Positions 1-9,113 are shown, counted from the first letter of the stretch. The stretch: DNA of 16,122 nt from Lachnospiraceae bacterium (GCA_900759225.1 CAAEUM010000219.1:1-16122), one strand, 5' to 3'. Numbers and translations: made by a program. The notes: generated from the sequence alone by a model not told the origin.

Positions 1-1454
1 ACCAGAAGCTGGTGGCAGGTCTTATATATCTGGATAATTATGATGAGGCCTTAGAGAGTGTGGAGGAAGTGCGGCGTTCCCTGCTGACAGCTCTTATTGA
101 CCGGAAGATCAGCAAATATATTGCAGCCATGAACGGTATTGTAAAGAAACTGGAAAAGGATAAATATCTCTTTGTGATCAAACAGCAGTATATGGCCCGG
201 CTTCAGGAGGAGCGCTTCTCTATTCTTGAGGATGTAAAAACAGTGAATATCGGCAATGAGATGGCGGTGACCTTAAGCATTGGTATTGGTATGAACGGGG
301 AAAGCTATTGCCAGAATTATGAGTATGCCAGAACCTCTATTGATATGGCCTTAGGCCGGGGCGGTGACCAGGCAGTTGTAAAGGATGCAGATAAAATCCA
401 GTATTACGGCGGAAAAGCCCAGCAGATGGAAAAAACAACCAGGGTAAAGGCCAGAGTAAAGGCACATGCCCTGCGGGAGCTGATGGAAAATAAGGACAGG
501 CTTCTGATCATGGGACACCGCATGGCAGATATTGATTCCTTTGGTGCAGCAATCGGTATTTACCGCATTGCGGTTTCCATGAACAAGAAGGCTAATATTG
601 TAGTAAATGAGGTAACCTCCTCTGTGCGGCCCATGATGGAGCGGTTTACAGGAAATGCAGATTATCCCGAGGATATGTTTTTGACCGGAGCCAGGGCAGC
701 GGAGATGGTGGATCCGGGAACCATGCTGGTAGTGGTGGATGTAAATCGTCCAAGTATTACGGATGAGCCGTCCCTCCTTCAGCTGGTTAAGACCATTGTG
801 GTATTAGACCATCACAGGGCCAGCAGCGAGATCATTGACAATGCGGTGCTGTCCTATGTAGAGCCTTATGCATCTTCTACCTGCGAGATGGTAGCGGAGG
901 TGCTGCAGTACATTGCCGACGGTATCAAGGTAAAACCGCCGGAGGCAGATGCCATGTATGCAGGCATCGTGATTGACACACAGAACTTTACAAACCAGAC
1001 AGGCGTGCGTACCTTTGAGGCGGCGGCCTTCCTGCGCAGAAGCGGTGCTGATATTACAAGGGTTCGCAAACTGTTCAGGGAAAATATGAAGGATTATCAG
1101 GCTAAGGCAGAGGCAGTACGGGCTGCAGAGGTATATAAGGATGCCTTTGCGATCAGCGTATGCCCGGCGGAAGGCCTTGACAGTCCTACGATCATCGGGG
1201 CTCAGGCGGCCAATGAGCTTCTGGAAATAAGAGGCATCAAGGCCTCCATTGTCCTGACGGAATATAATGGCATTATTTATTTCAGCGCAAGGTCTATCGA
1301 TGAGGTCAATGTGCAGGTGATGATGGAAAAGCTGGGCGGCGGCGGTCATAGGACGATTGCAGGAGCGCAGATGAAGGGCGTTACCGTTGAAGAGGCAAAG
1401 AAGTATCTGAAAGAGGTAATTGGGAAAATGCTTGAGGAAGGCGAAGTTTCCTGA
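1..1454 (+). CDS. gdpP: c-di-AMP phosphodiesterase GdpP, 5'-truncated by the window edge
   Basis: C-terminal 483 codons of a DHH-family cyclic-di-AMP phosphodiesterase (GdpP/YybT); the reading frame is open from base 3, so the gene starts outside the window. The family is normally about 650-680 aa, with two N-terminal TM helices, a PAS domain, a degenerate GGDEF domain and a DHH/DHHA1 phosphodiesterase. Here the GGDEF part comes first ([11 protein letters not shown] through LSIGIG) and lacks a GGDEF signature, as is normal for GdpP. The DHH domain follows, with [22 protein letters not shown] and LDHHRAS as metal-binding motifs. The DHHA1 domain ends with the glycine-rich motif [11 protein letters not shown]. 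The protein is membrane-anchored in known members and hydrolyses c-di-AMP to pApA. It lies 37 bases upstream of rplI, the same order as yybT-rplI-dnaC in Bacillus. Identification is firm. Confidence 0.95.
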   Translation, partial: QKLVAGLIYLDNYDEALESVEEVRRSLLTALIDRKISKYIAAMNGIVKKLEKDKYLFVIKQQYMARLQEERFSILEDVKTVNIGNEMAVTLSIGIGMNGESYCQNYEYARTSIDMALGRGGDQAVVKDADKIQYYGGKAQQMEKTTRVKARVKAHALRELMENKDRLLIMGHRMADIDSFGAAIGIYRIAVSMNKKANIVVNEVTSSVRPMMERFTGNADYPEDMFLTGARAAEMVDPGTMLVVVDVNRPSITDEPSLLQLVKTIVVLDHHRASSEIIDNAVLSYVEPYASSTCEMVAEVLQYIADGIKVKPPEADAMYAGIVIDTQNFTNQTGVRTFEAAAFLRRSGADITRVRKLFRENMKDYQAKAEAVRAAEVYKDAFAISVCPAEGLDSPTIIGAQAANELLEIRGIKASIVLTEYNGIIYFSARSIDEVNVQVMMEKLGGGGHRTIAGAQMKGVTVEEAKKYLKEVIGKMLEEGEVS

Positions 1455-1491
1455 CAGAATAGATCAGACAGAAAGAAAGGAAGAGCAGATT

Positions 1492-1938
1492 ATGGAAATC
1501 GTATTATTGGAAGATGTGAAGGCACTTGGAAAAAAGGGACAGGTTGTAAAGGTAAATGACGGCTATGCCAGAAATTTTATCCTGCCTAAGAAGCTGGGAG
1601 TAGAGGCTACATCAAAGAATCTCAATGATTTAAAGCTCCAGAAGGCCAATGAGGCAAAGGTGGCGGCAGAGCAGCTGGCAGCGGCAAAGGAGCTGGCAGA
1701 AAAAATTGAAAAATCATCTGTAACGGTAGCAATTAAGGCCGGCGAGGGCGGACGTGCCTTTGGTTCCGTATCCAGCAAGGAGATCAGCAAGGCAGCTTCC
1801 GAGCAGCTGGGACTGGACATTGACAAGAAGAAGATCGTATTAAATGACCCTATTAAGGCTATTGGAAGCTTTGAGGTTCCTGTAAAGCTTCATAAGGACG
1901 TAACTGCACAGCTGGCTGTAAAGGTTGTGGAAGCATAG
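1492..1938 (+). CDS. rplI: 50S ribosomal protein L9 (bL9)
   Basis: 148 aa, the usual bL9 length. It binds 23S rRNA at the base of the L1 stalk. The N-terminal domain is diagnostic: [19 protein letters not shown], then [20 protein letters not shown], the rRNA-binding region. A long Lys/Ala/Glu-rich connecting helix follows (about residues 45-80), then the C-terminal domain with [12 protein letters not shown]. The ATG at 1492 is chosen over a longer upstream reading because homologues start with MEIVLLEDV or similar and a purine-rich AAAGGAAG precedes it. The longer reading would overlap the 3' end of gdpP. The stop is 11 bases before the dnaB ATG, so the two genes are probably cotranscribed and perhaps translationally coupled. 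Confidence 0.97.
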   Translation: MEIVLLEDVKALGKKGQVVKVNDGYARNFILPKKLGVEATSKNLNDLKLQKANEAKVAAEQLAAAKELAEKIEKSSVTVAIKAGEGGRAFGSVSSKEISKAASEQLGLDIDKKKIVLNDPIKAIGSFEVPVKLHKDVTAQLAVKVVEA

Positions 1939-1941
1939 GAG
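1937..1941 (+). promoter_or_regulatory. ribosome binding site that decides the dnaB start
   Basis: AGGAG overlaps the rplI stop codon and lies 8 bases before the ATG at 1950. An in-frame GTG at 1941 would overlap this Shine-Dalgarno sequence and have none of its own, so the ATG at 1950 is the better start. Confidence 0.6.
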
Positions 1942-1949
1942 TGGAAAAT

Positions 1950-3302
1950 ATGGAAGAAGGACTGATCAAGAGGGTGCTTCCTCACAGTCTGGAAGCGGAA
2001 CAGTCTGTCATTGGCTCTATGCTGATGGACAGGGAAGCGGTAATCGCTGCCTCGGAAATTATTACGGGCAGCGATTTTTATCAGCAGCAGTACGGCATTA
2101 TGTTCGATGCCATGGTGGAGTTATTTAATGAGGGAAAGCCGGTAGATCTGGTAACCCTTCAGGACCGTTTGAAGGAGAAGGATGTGCCTCCGGAGGTCAG
2201 CAGCCTTGATTTTGTCCGGGATATTATTACCATGGTGCCAACCTCGGCTAATGTAAAATCCTATGCGTCTATTGTCAGCGAGAAGGCAGTGCTTCGCAGG
2301 CTGATCAAGACAACGGAAGAGATTGCAGGAAGCTGTTATGCAGGCAGGGATTCACTGGAGGATATTCTGGCGGAAACAGAGAAATCAATCTTCAATCTGA
2401 TCCAGAACCGGGGAAGCCAGGAATTTGTTCCTATCAAGCAGGTTGCGATCAATGTACTGGAAAAAATTGAGGACGCCTATAAAAACCAGGGAACCGTTAC
2501 GGGAATTCCCTCAGGCTTTATTGATCTTGATTATAAGCTGTCAGGCTTCCAGCCCTCAGACTTTATCCTGATCGCAGCCCGCCCGTCCATGGGTAAGACG
2601 GCCTTTGTGCTGAATGTGGTAGATTATGTGGCAGTGCGGAAAAATCTTCCCTGCATGGTATTCAGTCTGGAGATGTCAAAGGAGCAGCTGGTAAATCGTA
2701 TGCTTTCTATGGAATCCAATGTAGATTCCCAGAAGCTGAGGACAGGAACGCTGACAGATTCAGACTGGGATGCAGTTGTGGAAGGTGTAGGGATCATTGG
2801 AAATTCAAAGCTGATCATTGATGATACTCCTGGAATTTCTATTCCTGAGCTGCGCTCCAAGTGCAGGAAGATGAAGCTGGAATATGGTTTAAGCCTTGTG
2901 ATCATCGACTATCTTCAGCTGATGAGCGGAAGCCGCAAGGGAGGAAATGATAACCGTCAGCAGGAAATTTCCGATATTTCCCGTTCCTTAAAGGCTCTGG
3001 CAAGGGAGCTTCATGCACCGGTTATTGCGCTGTCGCAGCTGTCGCGTGCCTGCGAAACAAGAACGGATCACAGGCCCATGCTTTCGGATCTGCGTGAGTC
3101 AGGAGCCATTGAGCAGGATGCGGACGTAGTTATGTTTTTATACAGGGATGATTACTATAATAAAGATACGGAGCATCCAAACGAAGCTGAGGTTATTATT
3201 GCCAAGCAGCGTAACGGCCCCATAGGAACGGTAAACCTGATCTGGAAACCGGAATACACCAAATTTGTTAACGCAGCCAGACCTCAGGGAGGGCAGGAGT
3301 AG
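1950..3302 (+). CDS. dnaB: replicative DNA helicase DnaB (DnaC in Bacillus naming)
   Basis: 450 aa, normal length for the hexameric replicative helicase that unwinds DNA at the fork. The N-terminal domain (about residues 8-115) starts RVLPHSLEAEQSVIGSML. The RecA-like C-terminal domain follows, with Walker A ARPSMGKTAF, Walker B LVIIDYLQLMSG, the H3/H4 stretch LSQLSRACE and SDLRESGAIEQDADVVMFLYRDDYY. No intein interrupts these motifs, a common insertion site in this family. The start at ATG 1950 is supported by AGGAG 8 bases upstream; a GTG at 1941 in the same frame would add three residues. It is third in the gdpP-rplI-dnaB cluster. No hairpin with a T-run follows the stop, so transcription may continue into the next gene. 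Confidence 0.97.
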   Translation: MEEGLIKRVLPHSLEAEQSVIGSMLMDREAVIAASEIITGSDFYQQQYGIMFDAMVELFNEGKPVDLVTLQDRLKEKDVPPEVSSLDFVRDIITMVPTSANVKSYASIVSEKAVLRRLIKTTEEIAGSCYAGRDSLEDILAETEKSIFNLIQNRGSQEFVPIKQVAINVLEKIEDAYKNQGTVTGIPSGFIDLDYKLSGFQPSDFILIAARPSMGKTAFVLNVVDYVAVRKNLPCMVFSLEMSKEQLVNRMLSMESNVDSQKLRTGTLTDSDWDAVVEGVGIIGNSKLIIDDTPGISIPELRSKCRKMKLEYGLSLVIIDYLQLMSGSRKGGNDNRQQEISDISRSLKALARELHAPVIALSQLSRACETRTDHRPMLSDLRESGAIEQDADVVMFLYRDDYYNKDTEHPNEAEVIIAKQRNGPIGTVNLIWKPEYTKFVNAARPQGGQE

Positions 3303-3445
3303 CCTGGTATCTTATAATATTTGAGTCATAATATCCATTCTCAACGAATATATTAAAAGTAAACGGAACTGTTAGCTGAAATTGACGGGACGAGCCTGCT
3401 TTCGGGCAGCTGGCGGTCAGGGAAAATGTGAAGGAGAGAATGGCT

Positions 3446-4111
3446 ATGGATGAAATACATTATTTGATATCGGATGCGTCCAGGAAGGTTGATGTGGAGG
3501 CCCATGTATTAAGGTACTGGGAGGAAGAGCTGGAGCTTGAGATACCCCGTAATGAAATGGGGCACAGGTACTATACAGAGCTGCATATCCGCCTGTTTAA
3601 GCAGGTAAAATCCCTGAAAGAAAAGGGGTACCAGCTAAAGGCCATTAAGCATGCCCTGAACCAGGTTCTGGAGCAGGACGGAAACGGTCAGGAAAAGCTG
3701 TCAGATGAGATTTTAGAGCGGGATATGGATGCAGCGTTAAAAGGCCTTAAGGATGATAACAGCACAGAGCTTGGGCCTGCAGCGCGGGGAGATTTGGCTG
3801 CTGATGGGGTGGAAGAGAGAATGGCTCAGTTCCAGCAGGTTATGAACCTGATTATTGGACGGGCTCTGGAGGTAAATAATGAAAAGCTGAGTCAGGATAT
3901 CAGCTCTCTTGTTAATGAGAAAATGGGGAGGGAATTGGAATACCTGATGCAGTCTGCAGACCAGCGGGAGGAGGAACGGTTCCGTCAGCTGGATGAGGCC
4001 CTGCGGGCCTTTCAAAAAGGTGCCCAGTCCGAGGCAGCAGCAGCCCGGGTGCCGTTTTTTAAACGGAAGCGTTTTGGACGCAGCGGGAAAAAGCTGAAAA
4101 CAGGGAAATGA
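3446..4111 (+). CDS. MerR-like HTH protein with coiled coil and basic C-terminus
   Basis: 221 aa. Residues about 1-70 form a MerR-type winged HTH: an SDASRKVDVEAHVLRYWEEE recognition region, then IPRNEMGHRYYTELHIRLF and LKEKGYQLKAIKHAL. Residues about 75-190 are charged and helical and look coiled-coil-like. The last 21 residues hold about ten Lys/Arg. No effector-binding domain is recognisable. The HTH wing (RNEMGHRYY) resembles the chromosome-anchoring protein RacA as well as ordinary MerR regulators, so both DNA binding for transcription and a structural role are possible; neither is shown. Start choice: ATG 3446 has AAGGAG 9 bases upstream. ATG 3440 has only a 3-base gap, and GTG 3428 has the Shine-Dalgarno downstream of it. 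It follows dnaB by 143 bases and is the last gene before a terminator. Confidence 0.72.
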   Translation: MDEIHYLISDASRKVDVEAHVLRYWEEELELEIPRNEMGHRYYTELHIRLFKQVKSLKEKGYQLKAIKHALNQVLEQDGNGQEKLSDEILERDMDAALKGLKDDNSTELGPAARGDLAADGVEERMAQFQQVMNLIIGRALEVNNEKLSQDISSLVNEKMGRELEYLMQSADQREEERFRQLDEALRAFQKGAQSEAAAARVPFFKRKRFGRSGKKLKTGK

Positions 4112-4128
4112 GAAAATAAAGGATAGAG

Positions 4129-4193
4129 GGCAGCAAAAGGCTGCCATAAAAGCAGCGCTGGCCTGTGAAAGGGACGGTGCTGTTTTCGTTTTT
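4129..4193 (+). terminator. terminator region of the gdpP-dnaB-HTH block
   Basis: Two hairpins lie 17 bases and more after the HTH gene stop. The first is GGCAGC-aaaag-GCTGCC (4129-4145), without a T-run. The second (4153-4182) has arms starting CAGCGCTGG and ending CGGTGCTG, with two G-T wobbles and one mismatch. TTTTCGTTTTT follows directly, giving a typical intrinsic terminator. Confidence 0.75.
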
Positions 4194-4249
4194 ACGGCTG
4201 TAACCCTTCAGCCAGGATAAAAATACATATCGCCATTCTTGTGGAAATG

Positions 4250-4258
4250 TGTTAAAAT
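4250..4258 (+). promoter_or_regulatory. candidate extended -10 promoter for the NlpC/P60-two-component operon
   Basis: TGTTAAAAT matches the extended -10 pattern TGnTATAAT with one change. It lies in the terminator-to-gene gap, with a predicted start near 4265 and a leader of about 65 bases before the ATG at 4331. No good -35 is visible at 17 bases, as is common for extended -10 promoters. The assignment rests on sequence match and position only. Confidence 0.45.
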
Positions 4259-4330
4259 GTGCAGGTAGGAAACTGGAAAGCAGATAGGCGCAGATGCGCC
4301 TTACGGAAGAAAAACAGGAGATACGACTTC

Positions 4331-5974
4331 ATGGATATAAAAACAAGATACAGGCTTCCCTATGGGGCAATGCGGACGGCCGCTGTCCTTGGTATTCTGG
4401 CCATTGCGCTGGGGCTGGGGGGCTGCGGCAGCACTGCTTCTGAGGATGCCGGAAATGAGAAAACGCCTTCGGAAGCGAAGGTTATCCAGGCTGTGCCGGA
4501 AACCATTGCACAGCTGGGACTGGACGGACAAATCCTGCCCGGACTTTCGGATGTGGATCTGCCGGATGCCGAGCCGGCGCCCCAGTATCTGCGCATAGGC
4601 GTACGTCATGAGATCATAAAGAAGCTGCAGCAGCGTCTGATGGATCTGGGCTTTATGGACAATGATGAGCCCACCGATTATTTTGGTGAGATGACCCAGA
4701 GGGCGGTTAAGACCTTTCAGCGTCAGAATGGGCTTTCTACAGATGGGATCGTAGGAAATGAAACCTGGGATGCGATCATGGCGGAGGATGCCAAATATTA
4801 TACGGTTGCCAAAGGTGCAGACGGCGAGGATATTGTGCGTATTCAGCAGCGTCTTTACGAGCTGGGATATCTTTCCAGCTGGGAGCAGGTTACAGGCCAT
4901 TTTGGAGATTCCACAGAGCTGGCGGTAAAAAAACTGCAGGAGCTCAATGGATTGGATCAGGATGGAAAGGTAGGACAGAGGACGATCAATCTGCTTTATA
5001 GTGATGAGATCCGTCCTAATTTCCTTTCTTATGGTGAAAAGAGTGAGGTCGTGCTGGCCTGCCAGCAGCGCTTAAAGGAGCTGGGCTATCTTACAACTAC
5101 GCCGGACGGCACCTATGGTCAGGATACGGTAGTTGCAGTTAAGCAGTTCCAGGCAAGAAATGATCAGGTGGTGGACGGCTATCTTGGGCCATCTACAAGG
5201 CAGATATTAAACAGTGCAGAGGCCAAGGCAAATGGTCTGATGTTAGGTGAGCAGGGTGATTCCGTTACCCGGGTTCAGCAGCTTTTAAACAAATACGGTT
5301 ATCTGTCAAATTCCAGCGTGACTGGATATTTTGGTGAGGTAACGGAAAATGCAGTAAAGAATTTCCAGTCCCGCAACGGACTGTCAGCAGACGGCCGGGT
5401 AGGTGTCCAGACTATGGCCAAGCTTACCAGTGATAACGTGCGGCGTCCTGCAGCAGGCGGCGGCAGTACAGGCGGCGGAAACAGTAGCCAGCGTCCAACG
5501 GGCGGAAACAGCGGAGGAACAAATCAGGGCGGAAATACAGGAGGCACAAACAGCGGCGGAAATCAGGGGAATACAGCACCGCCTCAGACAAACCAGCCGG
5601 CACCTCCGGCAGGCAGCGGCGTTTCTACCCTTATATCGGTGGCCTCCTCCAAGATTGGAAGCCCTTATGTATGGGGAGCCAAGGGGCCAAATGCCTTTGA
5701 CTGTTCCGGCTTTGTTTACTGGTGTCTGAATAATGCGGGAGTCAGCCAGAGCTATATGACTTCTTCCGGCTGGCGCAATGCAGGAAGATATACAAAGATT
5801 ACCAATTTTAATGATATTCAGGCTGGCGATATTGTGGTGGTAAGGGGACACGTGGGAATTGCAGCAGGAGGCGGAACTGTGATCGATGCTTCCGCCAGCA
5901 ACGGACGTGTAGTACACCGCAGCTTAAGCCAGTGGTGGGCAAACAACTTTATCTGCGCATGGCGCATATTCTAA
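4331..5974 (+). CDS. putative lipoprotein: four peptidoglycan-binding repeats plus NlpC/P60 endopeptidase
   Basis: 547 aa secreted cell-wall hydrolase. A short basic N-terminus and hydrophobic segment end in a lipobox-like LGGC at residues 29-32, suggesting lipid attachment at Cys32. Four PG_binding_1 repeats follow (about 86-150, 156-225, 230-295, 302-365), each with the pattern QQRL-x-ELGYL then YFG-x-x-T-x-x-AVK-x-FQ and G-x-VG-x-x-T. A Gly/Asn/Ser/Thr/Gln/Pro-rich flexible linker (about 370-432) leads to a C-terminal NlpC/P60 domain (432-547). That domain has catalytic Cys458 in FDCSGFVYWC and His507 in RGHVGIAAG; the third polar residue probably lies in IDASASNGRVVH. Members cleave peptide stems, often D-Glu-(meso)DAP bonds; the exact bond is not inferable here. 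The ATG at 4331 has AGGAG 10 bases upstream. The response regulator gene follows after 14 bases, implying a shared operon. Confidence 0.9.
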   Translation: MDIKTRYRLPYGAMRTAAVLGILAIALGLGGCGSTASEDAGNEKTPSEAKVIQAVPETIAQLGLDGQILPGLSDVDLPDAEPAPQYLRIGVRHEIIKKLQQRLMDLGFMDNDEPTDYFGEMTQRAVKTFQRQNGLSTDGIVGNETWDAIMAEDAKYYTVAKGADGEDIVRIQQRLYELGYLSSWEQVTGHFGDSTELAVKKLQELNGLDQDGKVGQRTINLLYSDEIRPNFLSYGEKSEVVLACQQRLKELGYLTTTPDGTYGQDTVVAVKQFQARNDQVVDGYLGPSTRQILNSAEAKANGLMLGEQGDSVTRVQQLLNKYGYLSNSSVTGYFGEVTENAVKNFQSRNGLSADGRVGVQTMAKLTSDNVRRPAAGGGSTGGGNSSQRPTGGNSGGTNQGGNTGGTNSGGNQGNTAPPQTNQPAPPAGSGVSTLISVASSKIGSPYVWGAKGPNAFDCSGFVYWCLNNAGVSQSYMTSSGWRNAGRYTKITNFNDIQAGDIVVVRGHVGIAAGGGTVIDASASNGRVVHRSLSQWWANNFICAWRIF

Positions 5975-5988
5975 GGAGGGAGTTACTT

Positions 5989-6684
5989 ATGCAGACAATT
6001 CTGGTATGTGACGATGACAAACAGATTGTGGAAGCGATTGATATTTATCTTACAGGAGAAGGCTATAAGGTGATCAAGACCTATGACGGCTATGAAGCCC
6101 TGGAGTACCTGGAGGATCATGAGGTAGATCTGCTGATCCTGGATGTGATGATGCCGGGTCTTGACGGTATACGAACAACCCTTAAGGTAAGGGAAACCAG
6201 CAGTATCCCAATTATTATCCTGTCAGCAAAATCGGAGGATACAGACAAGATCCTTGGTTTAAATATAGGGGCAGATGATTACATAACAAAACCATTTAAC
6301 CCCTTGGAGCTGGTGGCGCGGGTAAAGTCCCAGATCCGCCGTTATACCCAGCTGGGGAATATGGGACAGCAGTCAGACGGCCAGGTGTTTAAATGCGGCG
6401 GCCTTCTGATCAATGATGACAATAAGGAGGTCAGCGTAGACGGGGAGCCCATTAAGCTGACACCGATTGAGTATAATATCCTGCTGCTTCTGGTGAAAAA
6501 TGCAGGAAAGGTATTTTCCATTGATGAAATTTATGAGCAGATATGGAATGAGGAAGCCATTGGGGCAGACAATACAGTGGCAGTCCATATCCGCCATATC
6601 CGGGAAAAGATTGAGATTAACCCCAGGGAGCCAAAGTATCTGAAGGTAGTCTGGGGTGTAGGCTATAAGATAGAAAAACAGTAG
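5989..6684 (+). CDS. OmpR/VanR-type response regulator
   Basis: 231 aa, standard for the OmpR family. The receiver domain (about 1-120) has the acidic pocket CDDD at 7-10, phospho-acceptor Asp52 in LLILDVMMPG, the switch residue Ser in IIILSAKSE and Lys in the TKPF motif. A winged-helix Trans_reg_C domain (about 135-231) has KLTPIEYNILLLL and ends in VVWGVGYKIEK. Overall it resembles the VanR/PhoP branch, but that does not show a role in vancomycin resistance, and no van genes are present. The ATG at 5989 is preceded by AAGGAGGG, which overlaps the stop of the upstream hydrolase gene; longer in-frame readings would overlap that gene. The kinase gene starts 7 bases after the stop, so the pair is almost certainly cognate. 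Confidence 0.93.
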   Translation: MQTILVCDDDKQIVEAIDIYLTGEGYKVIKTYDGYEALEYLEDHEVDLLILDVMMPGLDGIRTTLKVRETSSIPIIILSAKSEDTDKILGLNIGADDYITKPFNPLELVARVKSQIRRYTQLGNMGQQSDGQVFKCGGLLINDDNKEVSVDGEPIKLTPIEYNILLLLVKNAGKVFSIDEIYEQIWNEEAIGADNTVAVHIRHIREKIEINPREPKYLKVVWGVGYKIEKQ

Positions 6685-6691
6685 GTGGCCT

Positions 6692-9091
6692 ATGAGTGAA
6701 GAGAGCATTAAATTCCGCAGGAAAAAAATAGGCCTGTCTATTGCCCATATTATCTTTCTGCTCCTTACCCTGGCAGGCTTCAGCGCCATGTATTTAAACG
6801 CCAACTACGGTAAGGGCATTAAATGGCTTTACAATGAGGCCTACGAGGATTCGGAATCCTTTTGTGTCCAGCTGGAGAAGGATATTGACCGTATTTTCAC
6901 TTATGTGGGCTACAAGAACATGTTTGAAACCAATGGGAAGCTAAATTTAGACAAGCCCATTGTAGGTGTCAGTGACGGGCCGGGGATGTATGAGGAATAT
7001 ACCCTGGATGAAATTGTGCGCTATGCGAAAAAGCGGGGCTATTATCTGGATGAGAACTTCACTGTCCAGGGAATGCCTGTTGACATGAATATGGAGCAGG
7101 ATGACGGCGATATTGAGGTGACGGTGGATTACCAGACTTATAACCCGGATTTTATTAACGGGGACGGTATGGGCACAAGGATCACCAAGGAGGAGCTGGC
7201 GCTGGATATTCTGACTCATCTTGGAGAATATTACTCCATTTATTATAACTATATTGAGAAGGAAACCAACCTGCGCTTCCGGGTGGAATATAAAAATACC
7301 AATGGAAACACCAGGACCTATACCAATGTTCCGGATGTGCCCCTGGAGGAATTAAGGGGCTCAGGCCGGTATCTGTACATACCGGGAAATACCATCCGCA
7401 TGGACAGCAATCTGTCGGTGGTCCCGGTTAATGTGGCCACCCTGCTGGAAATCTGGAATCCCTATGAAACCAATACAAATTACATGGTCGTGTCTGTAGA
7501 TACATCTTATCCTCATACAGATTCCTATTCCATTGAGGCGGCAGAATATAAGGACACCAGAAGCCAGTTTATTATGGGAATTGGAGGCGTGTCTGTGGGG
7601 CTTACAGGCTGCCTGATCACAATGGCACTGCTGATGCTGATGTCGGGCCACAGGGAGCGGCTGGGGGATGAGATCGCTTTCTACCCCATTGATAAGATAT
7701 GTACGGAAACCTGCCTGCTTTTATGGGCTCTGGCTACGGTTGTGTTCCTTTGCATCGGGCGTTATGTGGGAATACGGATCCTAAGCCTTTTTATGGTGGA
7801 GGAGCACTGGTCCTACTGGAATAAGATGCTGAAGCTCCTAATCCTTTACAGCAGCAGCATTTTATGTATGTTCAGCATGCTGCGCAGATATAAGGCGGAA
7901 ACGCTGTGGAGCAACAGCCTTGCAAAGCGGGGCATGAGGGCCCTAAGGGAATATCTGGAGCATGCCACCTATGCCTTTCGGACTGGAGTCTGCTATCTCA
8001 TATTCCTGGCCTTCAATGTGATCATGCTGTGGGGGATTATTTTCCTGTTTGCATACCGCAAGGAGAACGTCGGGCTTTACATTATGCTGTATGCAGGGAT
8101 TGCGCTGTATATAGGCGTGGACGGCTGGATCTTCCATCAGCTGTTTAAAAAGTCGGTGCAGCGTGATCTGCTGGAGGATGCAGTGGAGGTGATCTCCGGA
8201 GGCGATACCAGCTACACCATCGATACAGCCCGGCTTTCCGGTAAGGAGCGCATAACCGGACAGCATCTTAATAACATCAGCACCGGCCTTGGTGCAGCTC
8301 TGCAGCAGCAGGTAAAAAGTGAGCGCTTAAAGGCAGATCTGATCACCAATGTGTCCCATGATATTAAGACGCCTCTTACATCTATTATCAATTATGTGGA
8401 TTTAATGAAGCGGGAGAAGATTGAAAATCCCAAGGTTTTAGGCTATCTGGAGGTTTTAGACCAGAAATCCCAGCGTTTAAAGACATTGACGGAGGATTTG
8501 GTGGAGGCCTCCAAGGCCAGCTCCGGAAACCTGAAGCTGGAGGTTTCTGATATTGATCTGACAGAGCTGGTACAGCAGACCAACGGCGAGTTTGAAGAGC
8601 GCTTTGCCCTGCGTCATTTGGAGCTGGTTTCCAATCTGCCGGAAGCGGTATTTATTATACGGGCAGATGGGCGGCGCTTGTGGCGCGTGCTGGAGAATCT
8701 GTATACTAACGCTTTTAAATATGCTATGGAATACAGCCGCGTTTATGTGGATATTATCCAGCAGGATGACAATGTGGTATTTACGATCAAAAATGTGTCG
8801 GAAAAGCCGTTAAACATCAGTCCTGATGAACTGACCCAGCGTTTTGTGCGTGGAGATGTAGCCCGCACAACAGAGGGAAGCGGCCTGGGCCTTTCCATTG
8901 CCCAAAGCCTGACCCAGCTTCAGAAGGGAGCCTTTAAGCTTGAGATTGACGGGGATTTGTTCAAGGCAGAGGTCTCATTCCCCATACTGAAAAAGATTGA
9001 AAAAAATTCTTCTGTAAGGCATGAGGAGGCTTCTTGGGAGGATACAGGGAGCGCGGAGGAAGAAGAAAACCAGGTGCGGACGGAGGAATAG
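6692..9091 (+). CDS. membrane sensor histidine kinase, cognate to the upstream regulator
   Basis: 799 aa, long for a sensor kinase. One TM helix (about 13-35) is followed by an external region of roughly 255 residues that I do not recognise. Five more hydrophobic helices follow (about 292-315, 336-360, 375-396, 430-455, 460-482), then a short linker and HisKA with His556 in ITNVSHDIKTPLTS. The ATPase domain has the N box ENLYTNAFKYA (Asn about 673) and the G2 box EGSGLGLSIAQSL. The usual DxGxG G1 box is replaced by a KNVSEKPLNIS stretch, seen in many clostridial kinases. The C-terminal 30 residues are strongly acidic. AGGTGG before the ATG serves as ribosome binding site. The context (cell-wall hydrolase, regulator, kinase) suggests envelope sensing, which is an inference. 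A hairpin follows 25 bases after the stop. Confidence 0.92.
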   Translation: MSEESIKFRRKKIGLSIAHIIFLLLTLAGFSAMYLNANYGKGIKWLYNEAYEDSESFCVQLEKDIDRIFTYVGYKNMFETNGKLNLDKPIVGVSDGPGMYEEYTLDEIVRYAKKRGYYLDENFTVQGMPVDMNMEQDDGDIEVTVDYQTYNPDFINGDGMGTRITKEELALDILTHLGEYYSIYYNYIEKETNLRFRVEYKNTNGNTRTYTNVPDVPLEELRGSGRYLYIPGNTIRMDSNLSVVPVNVATLLEIWNPYETNTNYMVVSVDTSYPHTDSYSIEAAEYKDTRSQFIMGIGGVSVGLTGCLITMALLMLMSGHRERLGDEIAFYPIDKICTETCLLLWALATVVFLCIGRYVGIRILSLFMVEEHWSYWNKMLKLLILYSSSILCMFSMLRRYKAETLWSNSLAKRGMRALREYLEHATYAFRTGVCYLIFLAFNVIMLWGIIFLFAYRKENVGLYIMLYAGIALYIGVDGWIFHQLFKKSVQRDLLEDAVEVISGGDTSYTIDTARLSGKERITGQHLNNISTGLGAALQQQVKSERLKADLITNVSHDIKTPLTSIINYVDLMKREKIENPKVLGYLEVLDQKSQRLKTLTEDLVEASKASSGNLKLEVSDIDLTELVQQTNGEFEERFALRHLELVSNLPEAVFIIRADGRRLWRVLENLYTNAFKYAMEYSRVYVDIIQQDDNVVFTIKNVSEKPLNISPDELTQRFVRGDVARTTEGSGLGLSIAQSLTQLQKGAFKLEIDGDLFKAEVSFPILKKIEKNSSVRHEEASWEDTGSAEEEENQVRTEE

Positions 9092-9113
9092 CCGTTTGCA
9101 ATAGATAATTGGG

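Noticed and set aside
3303..3445. TATAAT at 3313-3318 and TTGAGT at 3321-3326 as a promoter for the HTH gene, plus a weak hairpin at 3389-3418
   Set aside because: Neither box has a partner at a usable distance: TTGAGT to TATATT is 22 bases, and TATAAT has no -35. The hairpin stem is broken by unpaired bases. An internal promoter is possible but not supported.
5989..9091. VanR/VanS-like similarity as a sign of a vancomycin resistance locus
   Set aside because: No vanH, vanA-type ligase, vanX or vanY gene is present. The similarity is general to OmpR-type systems of Clostridia.
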